From Bryobacterales bacterium (GTDB lineage Bacteria; Acidobacteriota; Terriglobia; Bryobacterales; Bryobacteraceae): 64,000 bases of DNA. A model generated the notes under the pieces. It searched no databases, was not told where the DNA came from, and saw only the letters and a list, made by a program, of their open reading frames with translations. A program made the position numbers and the translations under genes. Below are positions 21,173 to 30,169 of this stretch, piece after piece (the first letter of the stretch is position 1; the number at the start of each line of letters is the position of its first letter). The stretch is taken from NCBI GenBank assembly GCA_016716385.1, contig JADJWL010000005.1, positions 186,001 to 250,000 of the forward strand, given 5' to 3'.

Positions 21173-21178
21173 ATTGTA
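21173..21178 (-). promoter_or_regulatory. -10 element of the cyclophilin-selD-pyrF operon, leaderless layout
   Basis: On the minus strand TACAAT is followed by seven bases and the ATG. There is no Shine-Dalgarno sequence in the gap. This fits a transcript starting at the start codon. Confidence 0.45.
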
Positions 21179-21188
21179 TCAGCCGTGC

Positions 21189-21971
21189 TCAGACAGCCGT
21201 CCAACCGCCATCTACCGGAAGGTTGTGCCCGGTAATGTAGCGCGAGGCTTCGGAAGCCAGGAACACGGCGGGTCCGGTGAGATCGTCCTCTGTCCCCATG
21301 CGCTTCATCGGGGTGCGGGCGCTGTACTGGGCGACGAAACGCTCCGGATGCGCCGGCGTCTGGATTCCGCCTGGAGACAGCGCGTTGACGCGGATGTTCC
21401 AGGGCGCGTAATAACTGGCCAGATAACGCGTCAGGTTAATCATGCCGCCTTTGGCGAACGAATACGAAACGGAATTGTGCAGCGGCGTGCCTTCGTAGAT
21501 CGAAAAGTCCGGTCCAACCATCCCGTAAATCGAGGCGATGTTCACGATGGAACCCGAACGCTGCTGCTGCATCGGTTCGGCGAAGATGCGGCAGGCGAGA
21601 AACAGGCCGGTGGAGTTGAGGCGCATGACGGACTCCCACTCGGCGCCCGTTGTTTGGTCGAGGTCGCCGCCGGCGCGCGCGACGGCGTTGTTGACGAGGA
21701 TGTCGAGGCGGGTGTGGCGCGCCAGGATGCGGCCGCGAAGGGCTGTCATGCCGTGCTCGTCGGCGAAATCGCAGGACTCGCCTTCCACCTTGAGTCCGGC
21801 GGCGCGCAGTTCCCCTGCGTGCGCCTCGCACTTGGCGCCATCGCGCGACGCGGAGACGACCGTCGCCCCCGATTCGGCCAGGGCGCGCACGATCGCGCCG
21901 CCGACGATGCCGGCGCCTCCGCTCACCAGCGCGACCTTGCCATCGAGGCGAAAAAGTTCCGGAGTGGTCAT
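21189..21971 (-). CDS. Short-chain dehydrogenase/reductase
   Basis: This is an NAD(P)-dependent oxidoreductase of the classical SDR family, 260 residues. The Rossmann motif is VSGGAGIVGGA (variant of TGxxxGxG), and NNAVA provides the NNAG-like element. The active site is Ser...Tyr-Ser-Phe-Ala-Lys (SVSYSFAKGG). The end VDGGWTAV is the common C-terminus. Its ATG overlaps the Kelch gene stop by four bases, so it is the last gene of a four-gene operon. Substrate unknown; gluconate 5-dehydrogenase-like SDRs look similar. Confidence 0.9.
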   Translation of the reverse strand: MTTPELFRLDGKVALVSGGAGIVGGAIVRALAESGATVVSASRDGAKCEAHAGELRAAGLKVEGESCDFADEHGMTALRGRILARHTRLDILVNNAVARAGGDLDQTTGAEWESVMRLNSTGLFLACRIFAEPMQQQRSGSIVNIASIYGMVGPDFSIYEGTPLHNSVSYSFAKGGMINLTRYLASYYAPWNIRVNALSPGGIQTPAHPERFVAQYSARTPMKRMGTEDDLTGPAVFLASEASRYITGHNLPVDGGWTAV

Positions 21972-22897
21972 CGTATCGGGTTGAACCTCCCTTCCAGTGT
22001 CCAATGGCCGCGAATCTTCGGCGCGGTTTCGCCTCCCGCCAGATACAGCGCGGAACCGATGGCGGACACACGGATGTCAGCCAGCGGATGCGGCAGGGAA
22101 CCGGCGCGACGGGTGGCGCCCGTGCGCGGATCGAACGCCCAGACATCGGTGGCGAAGTCGTCCGTATAGCCGCCGAGCAGAAGGATCGTATCGCCGGCGG
22201 CCGCCGCGGCCCAGGCGCGGCGCACGACGGGCAACTGGGGCAGCGCGGACCATGCGCGCGCCGCGGGGTCGTAGACCCACGCGTCGGCCAGGTTCTCCAG
22301 GTTGCCACCGCGCGAGGTGACGCCCCCGAACACGAACAGCTTGCCGCCGAACGCCGTCGCGGCGTGGCTTGTACGGCGGGGTCCGGGCAGCGCGGGCAGC
22401 GTTTCCCAGGCGCCGCCGGGCGTCCAGCGCCACAGCGTGTTCGTGACCGTGGAATAGTCTCCGGCGCGGGCGATGCCGCCCGTTACGTAGACCGCTCCAT
22501 CGAGAACGGTGGCCACCGGATACAGACGCGCCTCCGGAAGCCGGGCCGCGGGAAGGGCCTGCCAGCCGCCGCCGCGTAGCGCGTAGGCATCGGCCGTTAC
22601 GTCGCCATCCGCGCCGCCTCCGAAGATGTAGAGCGTGTCGCCGAGCGTGGCGCAGGCGGCGTCACTGCGCGGTTCCGGCAGCGCTGGACCGGGCTCCCAC
22701 ACGTTCCGCGCCGGATCGAAAATGTCGACCCGCGCCGTCCAGTGCTTCACGTCGTCTTTCCAGAAGCTGCCGCCGGCCAGGACGTAGCGTCCTCCGGGTG
22801 TCCCCGCCATCGATCCGGCGCGCGGCTCGGGCAGCGGGGCGCGCTCCTTCCAATCGGCCGCGCCCAGCAGCAGAGCGGCCGCGAGCAGCGTCTTCAT
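21968..22897 (-). CDS. Secreted Kelch-repeat beta-propeller protein
   Basis: The product is 309 residues with an N-terminal signal peptide (KTLLAAALLLGAADW) and about six Kelch blades. Each blade carries a double-glycine core such as RYVLAGGSF, LYIFGGGAD, VYVTGGIA, LFVFGGV, ILLLGGY and LYLAGGE. Kelch propellers of this type include sialic-acid mutarotase-like proteins (NanM) as well as binding proteins; the function here is not determined. The ATG at 22897 gives the signal peptide and overlaps the deacylase stop. The operon also contains a BNR sialidase-like protein, which is weak support for a glycan role. Confidence 0.85.
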   Translation of the reverse strand: MKTLLAAALLLGAADWKERAPLPEPRAGSMAGTPGGRYVLAGGSFWKDDVKHWTARVDIFDPARNVWEPGPALPEPRSDAACATLGDTLYIFGGGADGDVTADAYALRGGGWQALPAARLPEARLYPVATVLDGAVYVTGGIARAGDYSTVTNTLWRWTPGGAWETLPALPGPRRTSHAATAFGGKLFVFGGVTSRGGNLENLADAWVYDPAARAWSALPQLPVVRRAWAAAAAGDTILLLGGYTDDFATDVWAFDPRTGATRRAGSLPHPLADIRVSAIGSALYLAGGETAPKIRGHWTLEGRFNPIR

Positions 22898-23853
22898 GCC
22901 GCTACCCCGGTGACGAGGAAGAGCGGTTCTCCGGACTCCACTTTGGGGCACGCGTGGATCAGCGCGACGACGCCGGCGCGGGGCGCGCGGAAGACGTCGA
23001 GCGTCCGCCCGTGCAGGTCCAGCAGACGCCCCATCGTCTGACCCTCGGCCACGGTCTGCAGCAGCTCAACGTCCGAAATCAGGAAGCCGGGCCGGGTGGC
23101 GAGTACACTGTCGTCGATATTGCCGTCGCCATGGAGCCGCCACTGGCATGGGACCGTCTCAGGCTCCCCCGCCAGGATGCCAAGGTGCCGCAGCAGGTTG
23201 AAGACGCCGCGGCGGTAGAGGCGCAGGTCCGCCGGATGCACGCGTCCCGCGCCGCGCGCCTCGGTGTAGAGCGCCGGGATGCCTCGCGCGCGCGCCGCCG
23301 AGATCGTGCGTCCCGGGGCAACCGTGGGGTGCGCCCAGATGACCGACGCGCCGAACGCCTCGGCCGCGATGCGCGAGCGCTCATCGCTCGCGTCGTAGCC
23401 GATCAGGCTCGGCATCAGACAGCGCACGCCCGCCGAATGCAGGTCGAGGTACAGATCGGCGTGCGCGAGGATCGACTGGTCGAAGTGCCACGCGATCGCT
23501 TCGGTCGGCGAACCGTTCGGGTTGCCCGGAAAGACGCGGGCGAGATTGCCGTCGTCGAGAGGACTTGTCCGGGTGCCGTGCCAGAAGGCCGGTTCGTTGG
23601 CGACCGGGACGGCGAGCAGGTCGCCCGACATGGCCGCCGGATCGAGCGCCTCCACCACCTCATAGATGGTCTGGATTCCCTCGTACTCGTCGCCGTGGAC
23701 GCCCGCCGAGACTGCGAACACCGGGCCGGGCCGTTCCCCTCGCACCAGCAGCACCGGCAGCCGGAGCGCGGTGCCCGCTGCCGCGAACTCGAGATCGAGC
23801 GAGTGCTTGCGGCCGCGGTCTAACTGGCTGGGATCGAACTCGCGCGGGTTCAC
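22894..23853 (-). CDS. Succinylglutamate desuccinylase/aspartoacylase family deacylase
   Basis: This is a zinc-dependent M14-like deacylase or carboxypeptidase of 319 residues. The expected zinc motif HxxE appears as GVHGDEYEG and the third ligand region as LDLHSAGVRCLMP. The barrel-sandwich C-terminal domain is recognisable (PRAGVVALIHACPKVESGEPLF). The GTG at 23853 overlaps the sialidase stop (GTGA), so translational coupling decides this start rather than the much longer upstream frame that would lie over the sialidase. Natural substrate unknown. Confidence 0.87.
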   Translation of the reverse strand: MNPREFDPSQLDRGRKHSLDLEFAAAGTALRLPVLLVRGERPGPVFAVSAGVHGDEYEGIQTIYEVVEALDPAAMSGDLLAVPVANEPAFWHGTRTSPLDDGNLARVFPGNPNGSPTEAIAWHFDQSILAHADLYLDLHSAGVRCLMPSLIGYDASDERSRIAAEAFGASVIWAHPTVAPGRTISAARARGIPALYTEARGAGRVHPADLRLYRRGVFNLLRHLGILAGEPETVPCQWRLHGDGNIDDSVLATRPGFLISDVELLQTVAEGQTMGRLLDLHGRTLDVFRAPRAGVVALIHACPKVESGEPLFLVTGVAA

Positions 23854-24947
23854 CGGGTCAGCCCCAGGGCCCATTCGCGCGTGAAACGCGCCCAGCGGAT
23901 GTCGCGCCCGCCGTTCGGCAGCGCCTGCTGCCAGACCGCGACAATCGTGCCGTCCACCGCCTGGGTCAGACCGGGATACGACGCCTGCAAGCCGGGATTT
24001 GCCAGGTGGCGCTGCTTGCTCCAGGTGCGCCCGCCGTCTGACGAGACCGCCACAGAGAGCGGGAACCGCTGCAACACGGAGCTGTTCCACACTGCGACTA
24101 TCTCCTTGGGGTTCTGCTGCAAGCGCCAGAGGGCCGTCGGCGTGTTGTGGCCCACCAGCGGACTCGGCACCGGCGCCGACCACGTCAGCCCGCCGTCGCG
24201 GCTGCGGCTCTCGTAGTGCCGCGAGCCTCCGGACCGCAGGTACATCAGGATCTCGCCGTCTTCCAGTTCCACCAGCGACGGCTCGGCGAGGCCGTTGGTC
24301 GAGAACGGGGTCAGCTTCTCCAGGTAGACGTGAATATTGCCGTGGAGCGTCCATTCGACGCCGTTGGTCGAGCGCAGGACGCCGCTCGCGAGGTTCATCT
24401 CGCCCTCGGTGCGGGCGCGCATCCCTTTCTCCGGCCACAGGTCCCACGAAATGCCCATGCAGTAGGTGCCGTCGGAGAGACGGATGCCGTTGTGTTGCTT
24501 GCCGGGCGTGTACTGGCGCGGGATGGAAATCTCGCCCACGGGCGACCAAGTCTGGCCGTTGTCCTCACTCTTCGTATAGGTGGTGCGGCTCTTGAAGATG
24601 TCGTTGGGGATGGTGACGCGGGTGGCGTAGACGAAGACTTTGGAACCGTCGACAAGGATGTTGGGGTCGCCGTCGTTGAACTTCGGATCGTCAATCATGA
24701 GCCGCGGGTCAGACCACGTCTTGCCGCTGTCCTGGGAGAACGCGCCGTAGATGCGGCCGTCGCCGGAGCCTTTGGCATAGACACCCCAGACGGCAAACAG
24801 GCGGCCATCGCCGAGGCGCGCGACTTGGGGGATGGTATTCCGGTCGAACTGGGCGCCGTCGGACTGTTTGACAGCGCCGGTCTCGAAGTCGGCGGCGAAC
24901 AGGGACGCCGCAAGGGCAGGGAGCAGGGTCAGGCTACGCCGGGTCAT
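23850..24947 (-). CDS. Secreted BNR/sialidase-like propeller protein
   Basis: This is a 365-residue exported protein with a signal peptide and several Asp-box (BNR) motifs such as SQDSGKTWS, SEDNGQTWS, SRDGGLTWS and SSDGGRTWS, the hallmark of sialidase-fold propellers. Asp boxes are structural, so true sialidase activity is not implied. It is the first gene of a translationally coupled operon with a deacylase, a Kelch protein and an SDR. It is transcribed from the strong promoter directly upstream. Two further BNR proteins occur in the window. Confidence 0.86.
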   Translation of the reverse strand: MTRRSLTLLPALAASLFAADFETGAVKQSDGAQFDRNTIPQVARLGDGRLFAVWGVYAKGSGDGRIYGAFSQDSGKTWSDPRLMIDDPKFNDGDPNILVDGSKVFVYATRVTIPNDIFKSRTTYTKSEDNGQTWSPVGEISIPRQYTPGKQHNGIRLSDGTYCMGISWDLWPEKGMRARTEGEMNLASGVLRSTNGVEWTLHGNIHVYLEKLTPFSTNGLAEPSLVELEDGEILMYLRSGGSRHYESRSRDGGLTWSAPVPSPLVGHNTPTALWRLQQNPKEIVAVWNSSVLQRFPLSVAVSSDGGRTWSKQRHLANPGLQASYPGLTQAVDGTIVAVWQQALPNGGRDIRWARFTREWALGLTR

Positions 24948-24956
24948 CGGACCCGC

Positions 24957-24985
24957 AGTATAGCCGACTGTCGACAGATTGTAAA
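24957..24985 (-). promoter_or_regulatory. Sigma70-type promoter with operator-like palindrome (sialidase operon)
   Basis: On the minus strand TTTACA (24985-24980) and TATACT (24962-24957) are separated by exactly 17 bases, each matching five of six consensus positions. The ATG follows the -10 after nine bases, so the leader is at most about two bases. The spacer contains the 10-base palindrome CTGTCGACAG (24968-24977), a possible repressor site. The -35 begins four bases beyond the 3' end of tRNA-Pro. Confidence 0.65.
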
Positions 24986-24989
24986 GATT

Positions 24990-25066
24990 TGGTCGGGGCG
25001 GAGGGATTTGAACCCCCGACCCCCTGCGCCCAAGGCAGGTGCGCTACCAGGCTGCGCTACGCCCCG
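24990..25066 (-). tRNA. tRNA-Pro (anticodon TGG)
   Basis: The minus strand folds as a standard cloverleaf. The acceptor stem is CGGGGCG paired with CGCCCCG, the discriminator is A, and CCA is encoded. The anticodon stem CCTGC/GCAGG encloses the loop CTTGGGC, giving anticodon TGG. The T arm contains GTTCAAA. Total 77 bases. A TAGAAT hexamer 17 bases upstream (25089-25084) is a plausible -10. Confidence 0.95.
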
Positions 25067-25083
25067 ACATTTGTTGCTTCTTC

Positions 25084-25089
25084 ATTCTA
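25084..25089 (-). promoter_or_regulatory. Probable -10 element of tRNA-Pro
   Basis: TAGAAT on the minus strand ends 17 bases before the mature tRNA 5' end. No strong -35 seen. Confidence 0.4.
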
Positions 25090-25142
25090 GACCATTCGCG
25101 CGATCCGCCACGATGGTTGCGTCACCTCGCCCTGATGGCCGG

Positions 25143-26261
25143 TCAGTTGAGACGTCTGTCGTAGCAGTGCGCCAATACGCGTCCGGTGCCGCCCATCGAC
25201 TCCGCGAAGTTCCGGGATCGCGCATTCTCCTCGTTCACCGGGTAGTAGGACGCCTCTTTCAGGCCTAGCTCTTCGTATCTGCGATAAAGAGCGATCGCGA
25301 GGCACTGCGCCAGGCCAGTTCCCCGGTAGGCAGGCAACGCGCCGATGCCAAGCAGCCCCGCTCTCCGATAGCGCTTCACTCCCAGCATCAGCCGAACAAG
25401 CTGAACCAGGCCCAGCTTCCCCTGGAACGAACGAAACAACGGGTTCCAGTCGGGCATGCCGAGGCAGAATCCGGCCGGTTCTCCATCGACTGCGCCGATG
25501 AGCATTTGGCGCGGGTCAAGCACCGGCTTGATGGCATCGAAGAACTCGTGAAACTCGCCGTTGGTCAAGGGGTGAAACTCCCACTCGTCCCTGAAGGATT
25601 CGTTGAACAAGACACGGAACGTTTCCAGGTCCTGGTTCCAACGCTTCTTGTTGATGGGCCGTACGACAACCTTCTGATTCTCCGAGGCACGGCGCTTCGC
25701 GGCCAGATACCGCTCCGAGCCGAAGCTGATGCTGTAGTACCAGAAGGGATAGGTCGGCTTGTACCCGGAGGCAACCAGGTATTCCGCGTAATAAGGCGGC
25801 TGCCAGCCGAAGGGGAACATGGGGTCCTCGTCGTAGGCGGCCGAACGGGCGCCCGCTCCGAGCAGCGCAGCTCCATTGAATGGCGCGATAATGCGATCCA
25901 CGCCACGGTCCTTCAGCCAAGACTCCGACCGCTCGAACAGGGCCCGCACCCCCAACTGTTCCCCAGGCACCGCCGCGAAGTAGCCGATAAACCCGACTCT
26001 CTCATTCTTGGCCTTCTGGTACTTGCGGTTCACCAGAGCCGCACATCTGGCGACATCCCGGCCGGCGTTGGAGGCTACGAACAGCGTATGCTCCGTCTCA
26101 CTGAAGAACTCGGATCGTCCGGAAAGGCCTCGGATCACGTCCGCGTCGATCTCTGAGACGAACAGAGGGTTCGAGCCGATCCACTGACGTTCCATGGCGA
26201 CGAAGCTCTTTAACGCCCCAATATTGCCGGGGTAGATTTCTCGAACAGTCGTTTCGGTCAT
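25143..26261 (-). CDS. GNAT-superfamily N-acetyltransferase-like protein
   Basis: The 372-residue cytoplasmic protein looks like a double-domain GNAT protein. The C-terminal half contains LLGIGALPAYRGTGLAQCLAIALYRRYEELG, matching the acetyl-CoA-binding V-x-P-x-x-R-G-x-G pattern, followed by YYPVNEENARSRNFAESMGG. The N-terminal half has a degenerate version (RVGFIGYFAAVPGEQLGVRALFERSESWLKD). Similar proteins are annotated only as hypothetical or GNAT. The ATG at 26261 is preceded by a possible promoter. No operon partner is present on this strand. Confidence 0.72.
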   Translation of the reverse strand: MTETTVREIYPGNIGALKSFVAMERQWIGSNPLFVSEIDADVIRGLSGRSEFFSETEHTLFVASNAGRDVARCAALVNRKYQKAKNERVGFIGYFAAVPGEQLGVRALFERSESWLKDRGVDRIIAPFNGAALLGAGARSAAYDEDPMFPFGWQPPYYAEYLVASGYKPTYPFWYYSISFGSERYLAAKRRASENQKVVVRPINKKRWNQDLETFRVLFNESFRDEWEFHPLTNGEFHEFFDAIKPVLDPRQMLIGAVDGEPAGFCLGMPDWNPLFRSFQGKLGLVQLVRLMLGVKRYRRAGLLGIGALPAYRGTGLAQCLAIALYRRYEELGLKEASYYPVNEENARSRNFAESMGGTGRVLAHCYDRRLN

Positions 26262-26296
26262 CGGGCGCCGGATTTCCTTTTGGGTATTCGGGCCTT

Positions 26297-26326
26297 AGCA
26301 TAGTTGAACTCGTGCCTGCGGCACAA
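26297..26326 (-). promoter_or_regulatory. Possible promoter of the GNAT-like gene
   Basis: On the minus strand TTGTGC (26326-26321) and TATGCT (26302-26297) are separated by 18 bases. The distance to the ATG is about 35 bases. Confidence 0.35.
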
Positions 26327-26635
26327 GACTGAGTCGGATCGAGTGCAGCTCCCTCGCTGGTCCGTCCACCGCTCCGGGGTCAACCCGCAAATCGGGAGCG
26401 GGCCACCCCATCTACTGTCATCACGAGGGGTCAGCAATGCGAACACTGCCGGCCTCATAGGGGGTTGTCTCGACCGGCGGAACAACACCGGTGAGGGACT
26501 CACGATCTCCGGCGCCGGCAATGTCGTCGCGCGCGCGGCCCGGCCCCACATCCAGGAGGTGGTAACAAATAATTAACGCAAATTGAGTGATAGATAAGAG
26601 CCTCAAATAAGCCTACCAAAATACACGACTATTCC
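26327..26635. other. Intergenic region without a recognised gene
   Basis: About 310 bases between the divergent GNAT and TonB genes. No supported open frame or RNA gene was seen. The last 80 bases before the TonB promoter are unusually A/T-rich for this genome (for example AAATAATTAACGCAAATTGAG), which may act as an UP-like or regulatory region. Confidence 0.4.
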
Positions 26636-26664
26636 TTGACAGGCAGTGCTTTCCATGATGGAAT
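26636..26664 (+). promoter_or_regulatory. Promoter of the TonB-CehA-C45-aminotransferase operon
   Basis: A perfect TTGACA (26636-26641) is followed after 17 bases by TGGAAT (26659-26664), a four-of-six -10. Transcription from here would give a leader of about 55 bases carrying AAGGAG five bases before the ATG at 26726. The TTG of the -35 should not be taken as the gene start. Confidence 0.55.
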
Positions 26665-26725
26665 CAAACGCACAACGCGAGGCCAGTCACTGCGCAAGGT
26701 CATTGCCGTTGCCGAAGGAGCTTCT

Positions 26726-29700
26726 ATGTCCATCTATTTCTGCTGGAAATCCGCCAGCCGCATCCTGCTGTTGGCTCTCGTGCTCTTGCCGAACGGCCTG
26801 CGGGCTCAGACAACTTCCACGGAGATCCTGGGGCGCGTGGCCGATGCCTCCGGCGCCATCATCCCCGGCGCCACCGTCACGATCCGCCGTGTCGCGACGG
26901 GAGAGACACGCTCCACGACGACGAATCAAGCGGGCGAGTACACGTTTCCCCTCATCGAGGTCGGTGTCTATAGCGTTCACTGCGAATCGGCTGGGTTCCG
27001 TTCTTCGACGGTGACCGGCTTGCGCGTGGAGACCCAGCAGAAAGCGCGCGTGAACTTCACCCTGCAGATCGGCGAGGTGACGGAACGGATCGAAGTGGCT
27101 GCGTCCGCCGTGGCCCTGCAGACCGACGATGTGACGATCGGGTCGGTGGTGGAGAATAAACGGGTCGTCGACCTGCCGCTGAACGGACGCAACATCACCA
27201 ACCTCGCGGTAATGACTCCCGGCGTGCAGTTCGGAAGCCGCACGGGAGCGGCCGACGGCCAGGGTGGTTTTCCGATTCCCGGCACCGGGATCTCGGTGAT
27301 CGCCAACGGACAGCGCGAAATCAATCAAAGTGTCACCATCGATGGGGCCGAGGCGATCATGCCTCTTTACAACCACACGTCGTTCACTCCATCCGTCGAT
27401 GCCGTGGAAGAGTTCAAAGTCCTGACATCTTCCTACTCGGCCGAATTCGGACAGGGCGCCGGCGCCCACATTCAGGTGACGATGAAGGGTGGCACCAACG
27501 AGATTCACGGGACAGTCTTCAACTTTCTGCGCAATGACAAGCTCGATGCCGAAACCTACTTCCTCAACTTTGAGCGTCCGCAAGGCGTGGAGAGGCTCCC
27601 CAAGGACCGCTTGCGGCGCAACCAGTTCGGAACCTTCATCGGCGGTCCGCTGATCAAGAACAGGACGTTCTGGTCATTCAACTACGAGGGACGGCGCCAG
27701 ATGCAGGAATCGGTCGGCACGGCCTGGTGGCCCAATCAGGAGTTCCGCCAGGGTGATTTTTCGGCGTTGCTCTCGCCCGGCATCAACCCCGTCACCAGCA
27801 ATCCTTTCCGCGCGCCGATCGTCATCTACGATGCGCTGACCGGGCAGCCGTTCCAGGACAATCGCATCCCGGCGTCGCGGTTGCATCCGGGCGCGCAGAA
27901 CGTCGTCCAGCAGTATCTCCCGCTGCCGGACTTCCAGCAGGGCGATCCGCTCGACTTCACCGCGCGCCGCAGCATTCCGGTGCCGATCAACAGCAACCAG
28001 TACTTCACGCGGTTCGACCACAACATCTCGGACTCTGATCGCGTGTTCGCCCGGATCAACCTGGACCGGTCCGACTGGAGCCGCAACAACATCAACCCCA
28101 ACTTCCCTGACAAACTGTACTCCCGTTCCTGGAACCTCGCCACACAGTGGCTGCACATGTTCAGTCCGACGGTGATGAACGAGTTTCGTTTCGGCAGCAA
28201 CTACTGGGGCGACGAATTCCTCAACCCGCGTTCAGAGACCGATTTCAATCCTGACGTCCTTGGGATCGGCCAGTTCCGCGTGGCGACCGACAACAATCGC
28301 CAGTTGACTCCGATGGAGACGGGTATCCCGCGCATCGGCTTCACGATCGGCGATGCCGAAGGCCGCTTTGACGACACCTACAATCACCAGTTCTCCAATA
28401 GCATCTCCATTGTCAGGAGCAAGCACAATATCAAGATCGGCGGCCAGTACAACCGGGTCATGCTGGACCGGTTCGCGGCGAATCTGTCGCGCGGGAGTCT
28501 GAACTTCGGGGCGAATGAGAGCGGTCACGCGTTTGCATCGTTCCTGCTGGGATACCCGAGCCAGTCGCAGACGGCCGAAGGCTTGCCGAGTGTGAACCTG
28601 CGGCAGAACCGTGGGGCGGTGTATATCACAGACGACTGGCGTGTGACGTCGAAACTGACCGTCAACATGGGCTTCCGGTGGGATTACTACGGCAACTCGG
28701 TGGACCAGTTCGGCCAATTGCGGACACCCGACTTTGGCGATCGCGCGCCGTTGTTCCTGACTCCCGACGGGCGGAGCATTCCCACGATCTACCCGGGCAG
28801 CGTCCGTACCGACGAGGCCAGGGTCAAGATCTGGGATCAAGCGCCGGGATTCTTCCAGCCCCGCCTCGGTCTTGCCTACCGGCCCGCCGACAAGTGGGTG
28901 GTGCGCATGGGCGCGGGGCAGTTCTCCAGCGTTCAATTGCTCGTCAACACGAGCCACCTGAACCTGGTTCCGCCATTGTCGGGCTTTCAACAGCGCAATT
29001 CCGTCACGGACGCGGCAACGAACGTACCGATCACGGCGAACAACCGGAACTACAACATTCAGACGAGGCGGTTCCGGCCCGGCATCCAGCCGATGACCCT
29101 GAACGATCCGTTCACCGGAGGCCAGCCTGGATCGGCCCCGCTCAGCATTCGGTTTATGCCGCACGACCGTCAGGACAGCGATGTCTGGCAGTGGAGCTTC
29201 GACATCCAGCGCGAGTTGCCGTACGCCACGGCGCTGACGATCGGCTACGTCGGCAGCAAGAACACGCACGTGCCCAACAACGACGGTGTGTTCAACCAGG
29301 CTCAGCCCTCCCCCGATACGAACTTCCAGCCGCGGCGCCGGTTCCCGTTCATTTATGATCCGGCCCAGCCGGAAAAGGGTGTCCAGGCCCTCGGGCCCGT
29401 CAGCTACTACGGAACCTTTGGAAACGGCTTCTACCATGGGCTCCAGATGAAGGTCGAGAAGCGGTATGCGAACGGCATCTCGTTCGGGGCCGCCTATACG
29501 TTCAGCAAAGCGCACGGCGACGGCGAAGACGGCGCGAACGAGGGAAGCGGTATCCAGGACATCTTCGACCGTGCCGGGTCGCGGTCGCGCAAGGGGTTCG
29601 ACCAGCGCCATGCGGCGATGATCCACTGGGTATGGGCTATCCCGTTTGGGAGAACGCTGACCGGCGTGCCCGCCGTCTTCCTCAAGGGGTGGCAGACCAA

Positions 29701-30169
29701 CGGGATCGTGACACTCCGTACCGGCTTTCCCTTTACGCCGGCCCAAGGCGCCGACTTGAATACCGGCGGCGGCGGAATCCGGCCCGACCGGCTCGCGGAT
29801 GGCGGTTTGGAGAACGCGAACCGCCAACTCTGGTTTGATCCAGGCGCCTTCCAACGCGTCACGTGCAACATCCCTTCGCGGCAGGACCTGTGCCACTTCG
29901 GCAACTCCGGTCGCAACATCCTGGATACGCCCGGCCAGCGCAATCTCGATTTCTCCGCCTTCAAGGACTTCACCTTGACCGAGAAAGTATCGCTGCAGTT
30001 CCGCGCCGAAGCGTTCAACGCGCTCAACACGCCGTATTTCGGGGCGCCGACCAACCTCAGCTTCACGGGACTGAACGCCATCCGGCCCGATGGACCGCGC
30101 GTCGGCGAGATTCGCAGTCTGCGCACGGATATGAGAATCATGCAGCTTGCGCTTAAGCTATATTTCTAA
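26726..30169 (+). CDS. Oar-like TonB-dependent outer-membrane receptor
   Basis: This is a 1147-residue outer-membrane transporter of the Oar-like family abundant in Acidobacteria. A signal peptide (RILLLALVLLPNGLRAQ) is followed by a carboxypeptidase-regulatory beta-sandwich (TEILGRVADASGAIIPGATVT). Next come a plug with LPLNGRNITNLAVMTPGV and EFGQGAGAHIQVTMKGGTNE, and a long barrel ending in the aromatic terminus LALKLYF. The ATG at 26726 is chosen because AAGGAG lies five bases before it and the signal peptide starts there. The stop overlaps the next ATG by one base (TAATG), so the receptor is coupled to the metallohydrolase gene. The ligand is unknown. Confidence 0.93.
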   Translation: MSIYFCWKSASRILLLALVLLPNGLRAQTTSTEILGRVADASGAIIPGATVTIRRVATGETRSTTTNQAGEYTFPLIEVGVYSVHCESAGFRSSTVTGLRVETQQKARVNFTLQIGEVTERIEVAASAVALQTDDVTIGSVVENKRVVDLPLNGRNITNLAVMTPGVQFGSRTGAADGQGGFPIPGTGISVIANGQREINQSVTIDGAEAIMPLYNHTSFTPSVDAVEEFKVLTSSYSAEFGQGAGAHIQVTMKGGTNEIHGTVFNFLRNDKLDAETYFLNFERPQGVERLPKDRLRRNQFGTFIGGPLIKNRTFWSFNYEGRRQMQESVGTAWWPNQEFRQGDFSALLSPGINPVTSNPFRAPIVIYDALTGQPFQDNRIPASRLHPGAQNVVQQYLPLPDFQQGDPLDFTARRSIPVPINSNQYFTRFDHNISDSDRVFARINLDRSDWSRNNINPNFPDKLYSRSWNLATQWLHMFSPTVMNEFRFGSNYWGDEFLNPRSETDFNPDVLGIGQFRVATDNNRQLTPMETGIPRIGFTIGDAEGRFDDTYNHQFSNSISIVRSKHNIKIGGQYNRVMLDRFAANLSRGSLNFGANESGHAFASFLLGYPSQSQTAEGLPSVNLRQNRGAVYITDDWRVTSKLTVNMGFRWDYYGNSVDQFGQLRTPDFGDRAPLFLTPDGRSIPTIYPGSVRTDEARVKIWDQAPGFFQPRLGLAYRPADKWVVRMGAGQFSSVQLLVNTSHLNLVPPLSGFQQRNSVTDAATNVPITANNRNYNIQTRRFRPGIQPMTLNDPFTGGQPGSAPLSIRFMPHDRQDSDVWQWSFDIQRELPYATALTIGYVGSKNTHVPNNDGVFNQAQPSPDTNFQPRRRFPFIYDPAQPEKGVQALGPVSYYGTFGNGFYHGLQMKVEKRYANGISFGAAYTFSKAHGDGEDGANEGSGIQDIFDRAGSRSRKGFDQRHAAMIHWVWAIPFGRTLTGVPAVFLKGWQTNGIVTLRTGFPFTPAQGADLNTGGGGIRPDRLADGGLENANRQLWFDPGAFQRVTCNIPSRQDLCHFGNSGRNILDTPGQRNLDFSAFKDFTLTEKVSLQFRAEAFNALNTPYFGAPTNLSFTGLNAIRPDGPRVGEIRSLRTDMRIMQLALKLYF

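Noticed and set aside
23854..24549. Upstream extension of the deacylase
   Set aside because: It lies inside the sialidase gene on the same strand in another frame; the GTGA junction at 23853 is the natural start.
24990..25066. tRNA-Pro as an attachment site of an integrated element
   Set aside because: No integrase gene nearby and no duplicated tRNA 3' end was noticed on either side.
26636..26725. TTG at 26636 as start of the first TonB receptor
   Set aside because: This TTG is part of a perfect TTGACA -35 hexamer; the ATG at 26726 has AAGGAG and begins a signal peptide.
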